Positions 1 through 11,769 of a DNA stretch of 39,333 nt are shown here, one piece after another. Origin of the DNA: Xylaria sp. FL1777. Its lineage: Eukaryota > Ascomycota > Sordariomycetes > Xylariales > Xylariaceae. A program made the translations under genes and the position numbers. The notes beneath the pieces are model-generated. The model saw nothing but the letters and a program-made list of their open reading frames with translations. It did not search any database and had not been told where the DNA came from. Location of the stretch: NCBI GenBank assembly GCA_022578965.1, contig MU400803.1, positions 1-39,333 of the forward strand, written 5' to 3'. Each line of letters starts with the position of its first letter. Positions within the stretch are counted from its first letter, which is position 1.

Positions 1-1481
1 CTAGTTATTATATTAAACTTTATATAAAGCTTTAGTTTTTTTAGCTATTTGCTGCTTTTTTAGCAAATGTTTATTTTGTTTTTTGATTTTTTTTTGTTAA
101 ATATTTAAATGCTTGTTTTATTTTGTACTTTAAATGTTATTACGCTTTGTTTTATTTTTGCTTTTAGTTAAGCTTTAAATTGCAGTTTTTAAGCTTTTTT
201 GCTTTTAGCAATTATTTTTCAGTATAATTATGCTTTAATTAGCTAGTAATATTTATAGCAGTTGTTTTTATATTTTTTTAAAATAGTATTATAAGTATAA
301 TTAAAATTTTTTTTAAATGTTATAAATTTTTATAGATTTTTATAATAAACTATAGTTATAACTAACTACTTTAATTTATAAAGGTTTTATATTTTTGTTT
401 TTATAATTTGTTTAAAAAACTAATTATTTTTTAATTTATTAAGTAAGTATTAGTAGTAATAATATATTATATAGCAATTTTATAGTACTTTATTATGTTT
501 TAGATTTTTTAAGCATAAAATATTATTATTGTTTTTTATTATAGTTTTATTATAGTAGTAATTCTTAATAATTAGTTAAATTGCTAGCTTTAGTTTTTAA
601 AACATATTAATTTTTGCGTTAATTATTAGTGCTTTTTTGTTTTATTATATTTAAAGCAGTTTAAGCTATAAAAATACTTTATTTATTTTTATTAGTTTTT
701 TTTTTGTAGTGTTTTTTATAGCTTTTAATTTTATTTGTTTTTGCTTTAAAGTTTTATAAATTTTGTTTTTTTAGGTTTATTTAACAATTAAGTGTTTTAA
801 TAGTTTATAATTAGTTTAATAATTATACTATTTATAGTTATAGTTTTGTTTTTTTAAATATAACTTTTTTTTAAGCTATATTTTAAGCTTTAATAGTTTA
901 AAATTTTTGTAGTTTTATAAGTTTGCTAACTATATTAATTTATTACTTTTTATTGTTTGCTACTTTTAGTTAAATTATTTTTTTAAGTTATATATTAAAT
1001 AATTTTAATTGTTTATATAGCAAATATATTTTTTTATAATTTATTTTAATAATTACGGAGCTTTTAAATAATATTTATATGTTTGTTTATTTTAACCTAT
1101 ATAAATAAAGCATTTAGTTTTATTTAATATAGTATTTTTGTTTTAACTTAAAATAATAACTTTATATTTTTGCTTTAAAAATATATTTTTTAAATTGCTT
1201 TATTGTTTTTTGTTGTTTTAAACTTTTATAACTTGTACTTTTTTTTTAAACTAAAAAATCTTTTTTTTTTTATAGCTTTTTTTTTTGTTTTTTTTTTTAA
1301 ATTAGTATTATTTTTAAAAATGTTTTTTTTTTTTATAGTTATAACATTTAACTTTAAACATATTTTAAAATTATTGTTTTTAAACTTTATTAATTTGCTT
1401 AAATTTTTGTTTAATACTTTTTTAAGTATTCTTTTTTTTGTTTTTTTTAGTTTTTTTAGTTTTAAAGTATTAATTAAATAA
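1..1481 (-). pseudogene. Decayed minus-strand reading frame, unrecognised, cut by window edge
   Basis: I do not recognise this gene. Reading the minus strand in one frame (codons on forward triplets starting at positions with remainder 2 modulo 3), three separately read stretches (about 1-320, 600-665 and 1203-1470) look like protein and are broken only by TAA or TAG, never TGA. The 1203-1470 part is very lysine-rich, which fits an originally Glu/Lys-rich charged segment after G-to-A change. The opposite strand of that part is a run of Phe, Leu and Ile codons and looks like an antisense shadow. The frame runs off the window at position 1, so the C-terminus is missing. It could be part of another mutated transposon. 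I did not read every codon between the three stretches. Confidence 0.35.
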
Positions 1482-2686
1482 TTATTAATTAATTATAATA
1501 GCTATATTAATATATATATTAATTTTTGTTAGTTTATTTATTTTATATAGTTTATTTTAAACTTAGGTTTTAAGTTTATTATAAAATAAATAAAACAATA
1601 TAAGCTTAAGTAATTTTAAAATTATTGTTAATTGTTTAAATTTTATAGCGTAATTTGCTATTGTTTTTGTTTGTTTTAAGCAATAAAGTGTTTTTTTTAC
1701 GTGTTTTGCTTTTTAAGTGTTTTTAAATAGTGCTTTTATTTAATTTTTAAACTTAACGTAGTTTTTAAAAATCTTTTTTGTTTTTAGCTTAAAATTAATT
1801 AACTTATTAGCTTTTAGAAAATTTTTTAAAATAAATTAAAACTATTTTAGTACTTTTTTTAATAAAAATTATAAAATAGTTATTATTTTTTGGTTTTTTT
1901 TTATAATAGTAATAAAGTGCTACTTTAAATAAAGTTTAGCATAAATTAAAAAAGCTTTTATATTTATAGATTTATTATAAAGCTTTAAAGCAATAAATTT
2001 AAAACTTTTAATGTTTAACATTTTTAATATTATAAATAATTTTAATAATAAAAGCAGTAATAGTAGTAAAAAGTTAAGTTTTTTATTTTAAGTTATTACT
2101 TTAAGTATAGTAGTAATAAAAGTAAGCATTAAGTTTATTAGTAGTAGTATTAGCATTAGTTATAGCATAATTACTTGTTTAAAACTTTGATTTATTGTTA
2201 TAATAGTAATTATTATTACTGCTTTAATTATTATAGCTAATATTTATACTAGTTTAAAAGTTATAATGCTTAATATTTAAGCTGTTTTTTAAGTTAAAGC
2301 AATTAGTTTGTTTTATAGTATTAGCATTAATATTAGTTTTTTTTTATTACTATTGCTTAACTTTTTTTTTTTTACTACTGCTTTTTTTTTAATAAAAATA
2401 GCTAATAAAAATACTAAGGTTTATTATTTTAGTACGTTATTAGTTTTAAAAATTTTTAAGATTTTTAAACTTAATTTTTAACTTTTTGTTTTTAATAGTA
2501 TAACTTAAATCTAGTTTATTAGTTATTAAGTAAAGTTTACTTATGTAATACTGTTTAGTATTTTTGTTTTTTAAATATTTTTTTAGTATACTTTTAAAAA
2601 TTTATTTTGTAAATTGTTTATTATTTAACTTTTTATATTAGTATTTGTTTTTATATATTAGGTTTTATTAATTAAAAAGCTATTAA
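1482..2686. other. AT-rich spacer with triplet-like low complexity, no gene seen
   Basis: No coding frame can be supported here. The part around 2040-2400 is rich in TAG/TAA-spaced triplets such as repeated agt and att units. It also holds a weak inverted repeat: 2051-2078 (an AGCAGTA...AAAGTTAAG pattern) pairs partly with 2356-2385. The stretch ends where the left TIR of the next element starts. Confidence 0.4.
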
Positions 2687-2691
2687 AGTAT

Positions 2692-2727
2692 AACAAACTT
2701 GTTATATATTAATATAACAGGTTTGTT
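2692..2727. repeat. Palindromic tip of left TIR
   Basis: This is a 36-bp imperfect palindrome with 18-bp arms. The outer arm begins AACAAACTTGTTATAT and the inner arm ends ATATAACAGGTTTGTT. The same palindrome is present, differently mutated, at 20939-20974. Placed 5 bp from the element end, it may be a binding site for a dimeric transposase; that role is inference. Confidence 0.7.
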
Positions 2728-2970
2728 TTTAAAGTTTTGATTTATAAGTAATAATAGAATTTTTAACAGTAGTTCGTTAAAGAGGTTTTTAGAATACTTT
2801 TATTACTATGCATTAATAAAGGTTTTAAAAAATTAAAAGTAATAAATATATTAATGCTTAGTAGTTATAAAAAAATTAATAGCTAAAAAACTAGAACTAA
2901 ATAAATAACTAAATATAAAAAATGCATAATTATATAAACAAAGAAAAAATAAAAAAAGTAGTAACTTTTT

Positions 2971-3074
2971 TTAAATTACTGCAAGTTTAATAAGCATTAA
3001 ATTATTATAAGCTTAGTAAGCTTTAAATTACTGTAAGCTTAGTAAGCTTTAAATTACTGTAAGCTTAGTAAACT
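2971..3074 (+). repeat. Subterminal tandem array, 4 x 26 bp
   Basis: Four head-to-tail 26-bp units start at 2971, 2997, 3023 and 3049, each built on TTAAATTACTGTAAGCTT followed by AGTAAGCT. Units 2 to 4 are nearly identical; unit 1 differs by several bases. The mirror array with four units lies in the right TIR at 20592-20695. Arrays inside TIRs are typical of transposase binding sites, which is the likely role here. Confidence 0.85.
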
Positions 3075-3127
3075 AGGTAAATTATTACGTGACTTTAGCT
3101 TTAGCTAGCAAAAAAAAAGGTGCAAAG

Positions 3128-3137
3128 TATATATAAA
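3128..3137 (+). promoter_or_regulatory. TATA-like box in left TIR, pointing inward
   Basis: TATATATAAA lies 44 bp from the inner end of the TIR, just after a GGTGCAAA stretch. The mirror copy in the right TIR is at 20528-20537 on the minus strand. Because both point into the element, they could drive two converging transcripts. In such AT-rich DNA a TATA string alone is weak evidence; its position inside a conserved repeat makes it worth noting. Confidence 0.35.
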
Positions 3138-3183
3138 GGCATTAAGCTGCTTTAAAGGCTACTTTTGTGCTAATTTTATAACA

Positions 3184-3627
3184 AAAAGATTACTAAACAA
3201 TATAAAAATTAAATAGTTTTTTTTTCTAAGTTTAACTTTAAAATATGTTATATTAAGAAAAAAAAAAACATTTAAGCAAACATACTTAGTTAATAAAGTT
3301 AAAAAAGATTTAAAGTTTTAAAAAAAAACATTTAAGTATTATATTTTTAAAGAAATAAAAGCTTAAAAATTAAAGTTATATTTAAGAACTTTACGGATAT
3401 ATAGTTATAATAAGCCTATAACTTAAAGAAGTTAGCATAACTATAAAAATATAAAAAATTAAAAAATAATAAACTAATGTATAAACATAAAGTTTATTTA
3501 CTAAAATTTTTATAAAACAAGTTTATTAAGAAATTCTACGAATATTTATTATATAAACATTAAAAAGCAACAAAAATAGTCTAATAATTATAAAAAAAGT
3601 ATAATTTTTTAGAACTATAAAACATAG
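3184..3627 (+). pseudogene. Decayed plus-strand frame of TIR element, 5' part before the insertion
   Basis: This stretch reads on the plus strand (codon starts at remainder 1 modulo 3, last codon 3625-3627) as a basic, protein-like frame with TAA/TAG interruptions only. The nested LTR element splits it. After removing the nested element and one ATAG copy, the same frame continues at 18613. Together the two parts would encode roughly 570 residues, a plausible transposase size. I recognised no catalytic motif, so calling it a transposase rests on position and length. Read-through stops are mostly the kind C-to-T mutation of CAA or CAG gives. Confidence 0.35.
3624..3627. repeat. Target site duplication ATAG, left
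   Basis: ATAG directly precedes the TG of the left LTR and is repeated exactly at 18609-18612, directly after the CA of the right LTR. A 4-bp duplication is within the 4-6 bp range made by LTR-element integrases. Four matching bases in AT-rich DNA could be chance, but they sit at both exact boundaries. Confidence 0.65.
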
Positions 3628-3931
3628 TGAAATAAAGCAGTGCGATCGCGCAAGATTTACTATATTACTTTAATTGCAAAAAAATAAGTTATAACTTACG
3701 CATTTAAGCAATTAAGCTATATATAAATTAAAAAATTAAACAATTAATTAAAAAGCTATTTAATAATATAAATAAAGCAACTATAGTTAATTTTTATTTT
3801 GTTGTGCATTATTGTTAAGTTTATACTTCGAAATTTAGCGTAATATTTATATTTTTATTTTTACTATATAATTTAGCCTAGATTTATTTTAACTAGCTAG
3901 TTAGCTTATTTAGCTATTTTATTTTATTTTA
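3628..3931 (-). repeat. Left LTR of copy 1 (3' LTR in coding orientation)
   Basis: Length is 304 bp, the same as the other three LTRs. It starts TGAAATAAAG and ends with a mutated TATTTTA. It retains GTGCGATCGCGCAAG at 3640-3654, lost in the right LTR. An exact 12-bp palindrome, AACTAGCTAGTT, lies at 3891-3902. Compared with the right LTR, the differences I checked are C/T or G/A. Confidence 0.85.
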
Positions 3932-4003
3932 ATTTTTTTTTATTAAGATATAACTGCTTTTAGTTTATTTTAATACTTATAATTATATAGTTTTTTATTT
4001 TTA

Positions 4004-6727
4004 TTAGCGTTTTTTAAACGGAGTTAATATTATTTTTTTTTGCTTATTTAGTTTTATAAGTTCTTTTTTATTTTTTTTGCTACGTTTAAAAGTAGCTTAA
4101 GCTTTAGTACTTATAAAAGCATTATAGCTTCGTTAAAACTAGTTTTAACTTTTTTACATATTTAAATATATAAATAAAAGCTTTTAAGAATACTTAGCGT
4201 TTTTTTTGTAAGAATGCTTATAAAAAGTTTGTACTTTTTTTTTTTTAAACTATTAAGCTTAGCTAGGTTTTATATTTAGCTTATTATACTTAAAAAAAAA
4301 AATATTTACAAAGGTTTCTATAATAAAATAACTTTATATTGCTAGAACGTTTTTATATTGCTTATAATGTGATTTTTTTAGTATAATTATTAGTTTTTTT
4401 TGCTAGGAACTTTTTTTGCGCTTTAAAATAAAAAGCACTAAAAAAACAAAACAATTAACTTTTAGTTTTTTTTTTGGCGTTTTTTTTTTATTTTGTGTAT
4501 TTTTAGCGCTTAATAATAAAAGAGCTAATTTATTAAATCTAAAAAAAGTTGCTTTTAGTTCTTTTAGGAAATAATAAAGCTTAGTGCTTATTAAAAGCAA
4601 TAAACGCAGATTTTTTTACAACTTAAAGTTAAAGTACTTTTTAAAGTTTGCTTTTAGAAATTAAATAAGCTATTTATAACTTTTTTAATTATTAATACTT
4701 TTTTTTAAATATTAGCTTATTAAGTTATAAAATATATAGTATAAATATAAAGCTTTAATAAACTTATATATATAGTTATTGCGTTAGTAAAAATAAAAAA
4801 GTATAAAATAGCTTAATATAACTTTTATATTAAAGTGCTTTATTGTTTAATACTTTTATAATTTTTAGAAAACTTATTTGTTATTTTTATTAGTAATATA
4901 TTTAAAGTTTAAAATATATGCTACTTTTAAAACAGTATTAATAAAAATAGTAATTTAATAATTGTTTAAGCAATATTTTATTATAAAATATTTTATTTAA
5001 AGAATTATAGCAATTATTATAGCTTATTTTATATTTTGCTAGTTTATAAAAAATTTTTTTATAAACTAGCTATACTTAAGTTTAATATTTATTTTTAAAG
5101 CTTTAGTTTTTTTATTTATATATAGCTAAAGTAACACGTTTAATAAAGCTTTTATTTTGTGCTTATTTAGTTATTTTTTAGCGTTTAGCTTTATAAAAAT
5201 ATTTATAATATAAATAGCCTTAATTTTTTATTTTGTAATGTTTATTTTATAAAAGTTTTTATAGTAGCTATAAATAGCAAGCTTTTTTTAATAATTTAAA
5301 TACTTTTGTTTATATTAGTAAGTTTTTTTAATAGCTATTTGTTGTTTTAAAAAAAAAATTTTTAATTACTGCTTTTTATTATTTTTATATATTATTTTTA
5401 GAACTTTATTTAGTAAAAAACAATAAGCTAGCTTTTATTTATTATAAAGCTTTAGTTTATTAAAATGTTTTATATTATTATTTTTTTAATAATTATTTAA
5501 AGCTTTTTTTAATAGCGGTTTTTTTAAGGATTTTATAAATAATAACTATTAAATATTTAGTTTTTATACTGCAGGTTTTTATTTTTTATGTAGTTTTAGC
5601 TTTATTGCTAAAACTATTAGATTTTTTATAAGTATAACGTTAAACTTATTAAAGCAAAAATTGTTATTTTTGCAATATTTTTTAATTTTAAATAAGTATT
5701 ATATTAACATTATAAAACTTTTTATAGCTATAAATTCTAATATTTAGTTTATAGCTTATAAAAATGTTTTTAGATATTTAGTTTTTAGTTTAAGCATATA
5801 AAGTAGCGTTTTATTTATGTTTATTAAGCGGTTTTATATAATAAAGTATGTTATAAAAGCTTTTTTCTAAAAATTAAGCGCTTTTTTATTAAGCAACAAG
5901 TTAAAAATATAAAGAACTTTTATTAAAATTACGTGTAATATAAACTACTAATATTTTAACGCTTTTTTATTATAATACTTTTTATATATTAAATATATTG
6001 CTTTTTTTTATATTTGTTAAATTAAGTTTAAAAATAAGTTTTAATAAGTTTTACTATTTTTAAAGAACATATAACTAAAGTGCTTTTTTAGTACTATTTT
6101 TTTTTTTTTTTTTAGGTTTTTAAAAAATAAACTTCTTATAAAGGTTATTTCTTTTTATATAAAATAAGATTTTAAAACGGACTTTAAAAAAACATTAATT
6201 AAAAAAAGCAATATGTTTTTTAGCTAAATATTTTTTGCATTTAGTTTTTTAATTTATAAAAAAAGCTAGCAAGCTAAATATTTTTTATACTTTAAATTTT
6301 TAATAATTATTAGCTTTTTTTTAAAGCTATTTTTAAAAAGCTATTAGTTTTTAAAGAAAAGCTTTTTATAATTAGTAGTTAAGTTTATATATATATGCTT
6401 ATTTTTTTTTCTTTTTGTTTTTTTTTTAAAGTTTGCTATTTTTTATGCTAATTGTTTATATGCTTTAGTATTAAATGTTAGTTCTGCAAAACTTTTAAAA
6501 AGAAATGCTTTTATTTTTAGTTAATTTATAATATTAATAACTTTTTTAAAAATAAAAAATATAATAATTAAAAGCATATACGTATAATAAAAGCAATTCT
6601 TAATAATATTTAAGCATATATATACTTTTGCTATATTTTGCAATTTAGTAAAAAATGCAAGCAAGTTAAAAATTTTAATATAAGTTAAAAATGCAAAAGC
6701 AAATAATATAAAAAATATAAAGTACAA
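4004..6727 (-). pseudogene. Long decayed reading frame, C-terminal part of the LTR element's coding region, copy 1
   Basis: I do not recognise the protein. Codons on the minus strand (forward triplets from positions with remainder 2 modulo 3) read as continuous protein-like sequence, broken only by TAA and TAG. The final stop is RC of 4004-4006, 73 bp before the LTR boundary; the last residues read LTPFKKR. Stretches fully open today include 4403-4600 and 6521-6727. I read most of 4004-5402, 5590-5850 and 6220-6727 in this one frame. The other frame tried at 5340-5850 had about twice the stops. Composition suggests an alpha-helical protein with many Leu, Tyr, Lys and Glu residues. Lys is inflated because Glu and Arg codons become Lys by G-to-A. 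Copy 2 supports the same frame at 22141-24866. Confidence 0.55.
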
Positions 6728-8079
6728 ATATTAATATTAGTATTGCTTGCTTTATATAATTTAATATTTTTAATTGTTAATTTAAGTTATTATTTTTTAG
6801 TAATTACAAAATTTTTTAAATATAAATGCTAAAAGTATTTATGCTAAATATAAAAAGTTAAAACTTATTAAATAAATAAAATAGCAAAGTTAAGTATAAA
6901 TAAAAAGTTTAATAAAGCAAATATAATAAAAAAAAAGCTAAAATATGTATTTTTAGATTAATATAATTTTTTTTTATAAACTTATTATACTATTTTTAAT
7001 TTATTAATTAATTATTTTATTACTAAAATAAATTATTAATTACTAAATATTTTTATAATAATTACTTTTTATATGTTTATATTAGTATTAATTAAAAAAT
7101 AAGCAAATAAAGTAGTTTTAGTTAGCTAAGTAGTTATTTTTTAACTTTTTTTTAATATATTTATAACTTATTTTTTTTAAACATTTATTATTACTAATAG
7201 CAAAATAAATAACTTAAGCTTTAGTAAGTATAAAAAAAAAGCTTGTTTTTTTTTTTAATTTGTTTTTTTTTAAGTAGTTTTAAAGCTTAGATTTTTTTTG
7301 TAATTTTTTTTTTTAATGCTTAAGTTTTTAAATTACTTAAATTATGCTTTTATTATAAAGTTTTTATTTTTAAGTAGCATAATTAATGCTTACTTAATTA
7401 AGCATTTAAAAAATAATTTTTGCATTATTAATAGGGTTTTAAACGATTAAAAAGCATTATAGCAATTAACTAATATTTAAAAAATTAATACTGCTTAGCT
7501 AATAAATAGTTATACTTATAATATTTAAAAAGTTAAGTTTATTAATAAATAGCAAAATATATGTGCTTTTTTTTTTTTAGATTTTGTTTTTTTTATTTAG
7601 CTAACTTTTTTTGTTTTATATAATTAAGCATTAAGCTATTTATAAATTAAAATTTTTAGTAGTAATATTAGCAATAAATATATTTAATAAAAAGTTAATT
7701 ATAATTTTTTTTATATATATTATGTAAATTAATATATTTAAGTTAACTTTAGCTAAATAAAAAAGCAAAAGCATTTAAAATTTTGCTTATTATATATAAA
7801 AGCAACTAAAAGCAATTTTTAAAATAAATATATATATTAGATTTTTTATAACTTTTGCTAATTTATAGCTATGTTTATATAGCTATTTAAAATATAAAAT
7901 GCTATACTTTATAAGTATTACAAATAATTATTAATAATAGCTAAAAACAAAAAGTATATAAAGCTTTATTTTTTTTTTTTTTGTTATACTATTTTAAAAT
8001 AAAAGTTTAGTACGTATATTAACTATACGTTTATTATTTAGTTATAAAACTGTTTATTTTATAAGTTTAAAAGCAATAT
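6728..8079. other. Interior of copy 1 between two long decayed frames
   Basis: The reading frame changes somewhere in this stretch, from remainder 2 (below) to remainder 0 (above). I did not settle whether this is an intron, an old indel shared by both copies or a boundary between two genes. No separate gene was recognised. Runs of A and T are frequent, which would favour slippage. Confidence 0.3.
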
Positions 8080-11000
8080 AGCTAAATATTTTAAAGCTAA
8101 TATAGTAATTATAGCAGTTAAAAAAAATTTTATGCCTAAAAACTTTAAAAAACAAATAGTTTTAACTAAAAATACTTTTGTTTGCTTAACTAAAAAAAAA
8201 ACTAAATTAAAACGTAAATTAAAGCATTTTTTTTAAGCTAATTTTGTTGTTTAGCTTATTAAAAGTAATATTAATAAGCAATAATTTAGTATTGCTTAAA
8301 AAATTAGCATAACGTTTAAATGTTTAAAAAAATAGCTAAAAAAATAAATTAAATAAGTTATATAAAATAAAATAAAATAAAAAAATTAAATAATCTGCTT
8401 ATATAGCAATGTTTTTTTTAATATAATTTACAATTATTTTTTTTTATTATATAGCTTATAAATTCTTTTTTAAGCGTAATAAATAAAAAAAAAATAATTA
8501 TTATATAAAAAGTTAAGTTATAATATTTATAAAAGCAAATATATAAAACTTTTGCAACAAAAAAATTAAGAATATATAAAATAAAAATTATTAATACTAA
8601 ATTATTAAATTTTTTTTTGTTTTTTTTTTAGTTTTTATTTTTTTAGCTTTATATAATTAAATAATCTTACTTAATTTTTTGTAATAAGGTTTTATTTTTA
8701 TTAAGCTTGCTTTAAACTTTGCTTAAACGTTTATTGTTTTATTAAATGCTTATTATTGCTTAATAGTAGCTTTAAGTTATTATTAGTAGTTTAAGCGCAT
8801 AAAATATAAACCGGTAATTTTTTAAAGTATAATAATAGTGTTTTTTGCTTTTTAGTAGTTTTAAAGTTTTTATTAAGTATTAAATAGTTTAAACTAAAAG
8901 CAAAAAAAGCTATTTAGTTTTAAATAAAAGTAATAAAGCAATTAAAAGTAAAAAAACTTATATGTAAGCGTTAGTGCAATAAAATAAACTTAAGTAATTA
9001 AAACTAATAAGCAGTTTTTATTTCTGTTTTTTTTGTTTTTATGCATTTTTAAAAAAAAGCAATAATAATTTATACTAAAACTAAGCTGCTTAGCTATTTA
9101 AAAAACGTTAAAATAAAATAAAGACTTATATTTTTAGCATAATAATAAAAGAAGTGCTAATAAACTAACTACTATAAAACTAACAAATATAAAACTAATA
9201 AAAAAAAAGCTATAAAAAATATGCTTAGTTTTAAGCAAAAAAAAATAGTTTTATATATTATAATTTAATTATATAAACTTATATAATTAGTAAAAATAAA
9301 GAACAAAATAATTAGTAAAAAAATAAGAAGTAAAAAAAAAAAAATCTGTTGTTTTAGCTTTTATTAATTATTACTTTTTAAAGCGCTTTATAGTATAATA
9401 GCTAAAAAAATAAAGTAAGCTATTATATTTTTTAGCACTTAAAATATTTAAAGCGCTAAAAGTTATGCTATAGTTTTTATAAACTTAAAAAGCTTTTATA
9501 ACTTGTTATATTTTTTTTATTTTTTATAGCTTAATTATTATAGCTTTAATTATTAAAAGCTTTATTATTTTAGTTTAGTTTTTAATAAATAGCTGTAGTA
9601 CTAGTAGTTTATACATTAAAGTTAAGATTTTTTAGTTTTTAATACTTTTAGTTATTTTATATAAATTGTTTTAATTTTTCGGAAAAAAATAACCTTTTTA
9701 ATTTTTTGCTAGTTAGTTTTGCTAATTAATATTATTTATAATTAACATTTTTTTTAACTTTATAAAAGCTAATTTATTTATATAGCAGCTTTTTGTTATT
9801 AAACTTATTTATTAAAAGCATAGTATTATAAAAAAAAACAAGAAAGCTTTTTTTAAGTAATTGCTTAATTTTATAAGCGTTTTTCTAAGATTTAGCCTTT
9901 ATAGCTAATTTTTTTTTTTTAGTTATAATTGCTTTAACTTTTATAATATTTTAGTTGTAGCATTTTAGCTGCTTAACTTTAGCTTTAATAAGATTTTTAT
10001 AAAAGGTAACATTTTATTATTTAATTATTTTTTATGTTAATATTACATTTTTTATTAGTAAAATTAGCATTTTTTTATATATTAGTTTATATAAGCTATA
10101 GTTATAATAGCATATAAAAATATAATTTGTTTATATTATTAAGTTTAAATATTTTAGCTAATTTTTTTCAGTTTTATTTATTATTTATATAAGGCTTTTT
10201 TTTATTAGCTTATAGCTTTTTTTAATAAGGCTTTAGGCCTAAAAATAGTAAGCTAAACTATAGTTTATTTTATAGCTTAAAGTATTTACTGCGTTTTTTA
10301 TTTTTTTTTTAAATTTAAAGCTATTGTTATACTTGATTTTTATAAGAACTTTGTGCTAAAATATGATTTTTTTTTTAATAAATTTAAGTATTTTTAGAAA
10401 ATTTACGTGTTTTAAAAGTTTAGCTTTTAAATAAGTTATTATTTTGCATTTTGCTTTTATAATAGCTTTAAATTTATTACTTAATAGCATAGTTTATATA
10501 TTTATAACTTAAAAAACTAAAAGATTTAAAAAATAATTAAAACAGTGTTTTTTAGTTTTTTTGCTATTTATAAATTTTTAATAATTAAAGCAACTAGCAA
10601 TTATAACATAAATATTTTAATAAAAGTTTTTTTTAGTAATATTTTTAAGTTATTTATTAAGTTATAAATATTTAGTTTTTATAAGTTATTTTTTTATAGT
10701 TTTTTTTAATAAAAGCTTTTTAAGTTTTTTTGTTATTAATAACCTTTTTTAGCATTTTTTTAGATTTTGCTTTTTTTTAAAGAATAAATTTGTTAATAAA
10801 AAATTTAAAGGCTTTTTTTTTAAAGTAATTCTGCCTTTTTTTTGTTGTAAGTTTTTTTAAAACTTGCTTAAAAACAAAATATTTAGCAATCTGCTTGCTT
10901 TTTTTGCTTTAATTTTTTTTTAAGTATAGCAAAAGTTTTGTTTTTTAGTATATTAAGCTTTTAATTAGTTAATCGCCTAATTTTTTATATGCAATAATAA

Positions 11001-11520
11001 TAGCTATTATATATAGTTAAAAATTAATAAAATCTTTTATATTTTTTTTTTAATGATTATTTAACTTATTTAATAGCTTAAAAAGTTTTTTAAAAAGTTT
11101 ATTAGTAATTATATGTTTTTTTTTTAGCATATAATAAAGTATAAAATCAAAAGTTTTTATATATGCTATTTATTTTATTAATTAAGCATTTAGCAATATT
11201 AAAAATTTATTATTTAGCTATGCTATAAAAACTTTTATATTAATTTTTAAATAAAACATAATTTTATAAAAATAGTTTTATAACTTTTAAAAAGTTTTAA
11301 TAATAGCAAGCTTTTTTAGCTTTATAGCATTATATTTTTTTTTAAAGCTTTTTTATGTTTTAAACTTATATTTTGCTAGTTTAATAGCTTTATTAACTTT
11401 TTAATATAAAATAGCGCTTTAGTTAGTTTTAAAAGCATTTATTTTTAGCTAAATAGGTTTTTCTATATAATTAAAAATAATAAAAATAAAAACTGTTATA
11501 ATAGCTTTTTAAAGCTTTTT
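8080..11520 (-). pseudogene. Central giant decayed reading frame of the LTR element, copy 1
   Basis: I read this on the minus strand in one unbroken frame (forward triplets from multiples of 3) for about 3.4 kb, roughly 1,140 codons. TAA and TAG are the only interruptions I saw; TGA was absent. The product is unrecognised. Notable parts: a hydrophobic run near 9140-9225 ending in SLLALLLLC, which could be a membrane helix. However, many Phe codons may be mutated Ser, Pro or Leu codons, so this is uncertain. A charged, Lys-rich region lies near 10660-10900. Frame choice rests on clearly fewer stops than neighbouring frames and on agreement with copy 2 (about 26217-29657). No YxDD, DDE or zinc-knuckle pattern was seen, though mutation could hide them. 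Confidence 0.5.
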
Positions 11521-11769
11521 TATAGCTTTTTTTTATGGTTTTTTAAAGCAAAACAGCTTATTTTTTTGTAATAAAACTATTAATAGTTTTGCAATTATAA
11601 TATATTTTTATATTTATATTTAGTAATATATTGTTATTTTTAAAAAAGACTATACTTTTATAATGTTTTTATAAGTTTTTTACTTAAGAATTTTTACTAT
11701 TTTTGCTTTTATTAAGCTTTTGTTATTAATACTATATATATAGCTAACTATTTTAGTTGTTTGTTTTAT

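Larger units (their letters stand above)
2687..3181 (+). repeat. Left terminal inverted repeat, 495 bp
   Basis: It matches the reverse complement of 20485-20979 over its full length with no length change. Homology stops abruptly on both sides: outward at 2686/20980 and inward at 3182/20484. It is the more mutated of the two TIRs: sites that are C or G on the right are often T or A here. In order from the tip it holds a palindrome (2692-2727), a decayed hairpin (2763-2780), the 26-bp array (2971-3074) and a TATA-like box (3128-3137). Confidence 0.85.

Noticed and set aside
602..661. Cys/His spacing resembling a retroviral zinc knuckle on the minus strand
   Set aside because: The His is one residue off and the last Cys is too far away for C-x2-C-x4-H-x4-C, even if Tyr is taken as mutated Cys.
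1203..1481. Open plus-strand frame of 92 codons, rich in Phe and Leu
   Set aside because: It is mostly T runs read as Phe; the opposite strand gives a charged protein-like frame that fits neighbouring stretches. It is best explained as an antisense shadow.
2971..3074. Short regular repeats as a CRISPR array
   Set aside because: Units are adjacent with no spacers, lie inside a TIR and are mirrored at the other end.
5340..5850. A different minus-strand frame that also looked protein-like
   Set aside because: It had about twice as many stops as the frame continuing from 4004, which stays coherent through the same region in both copies.
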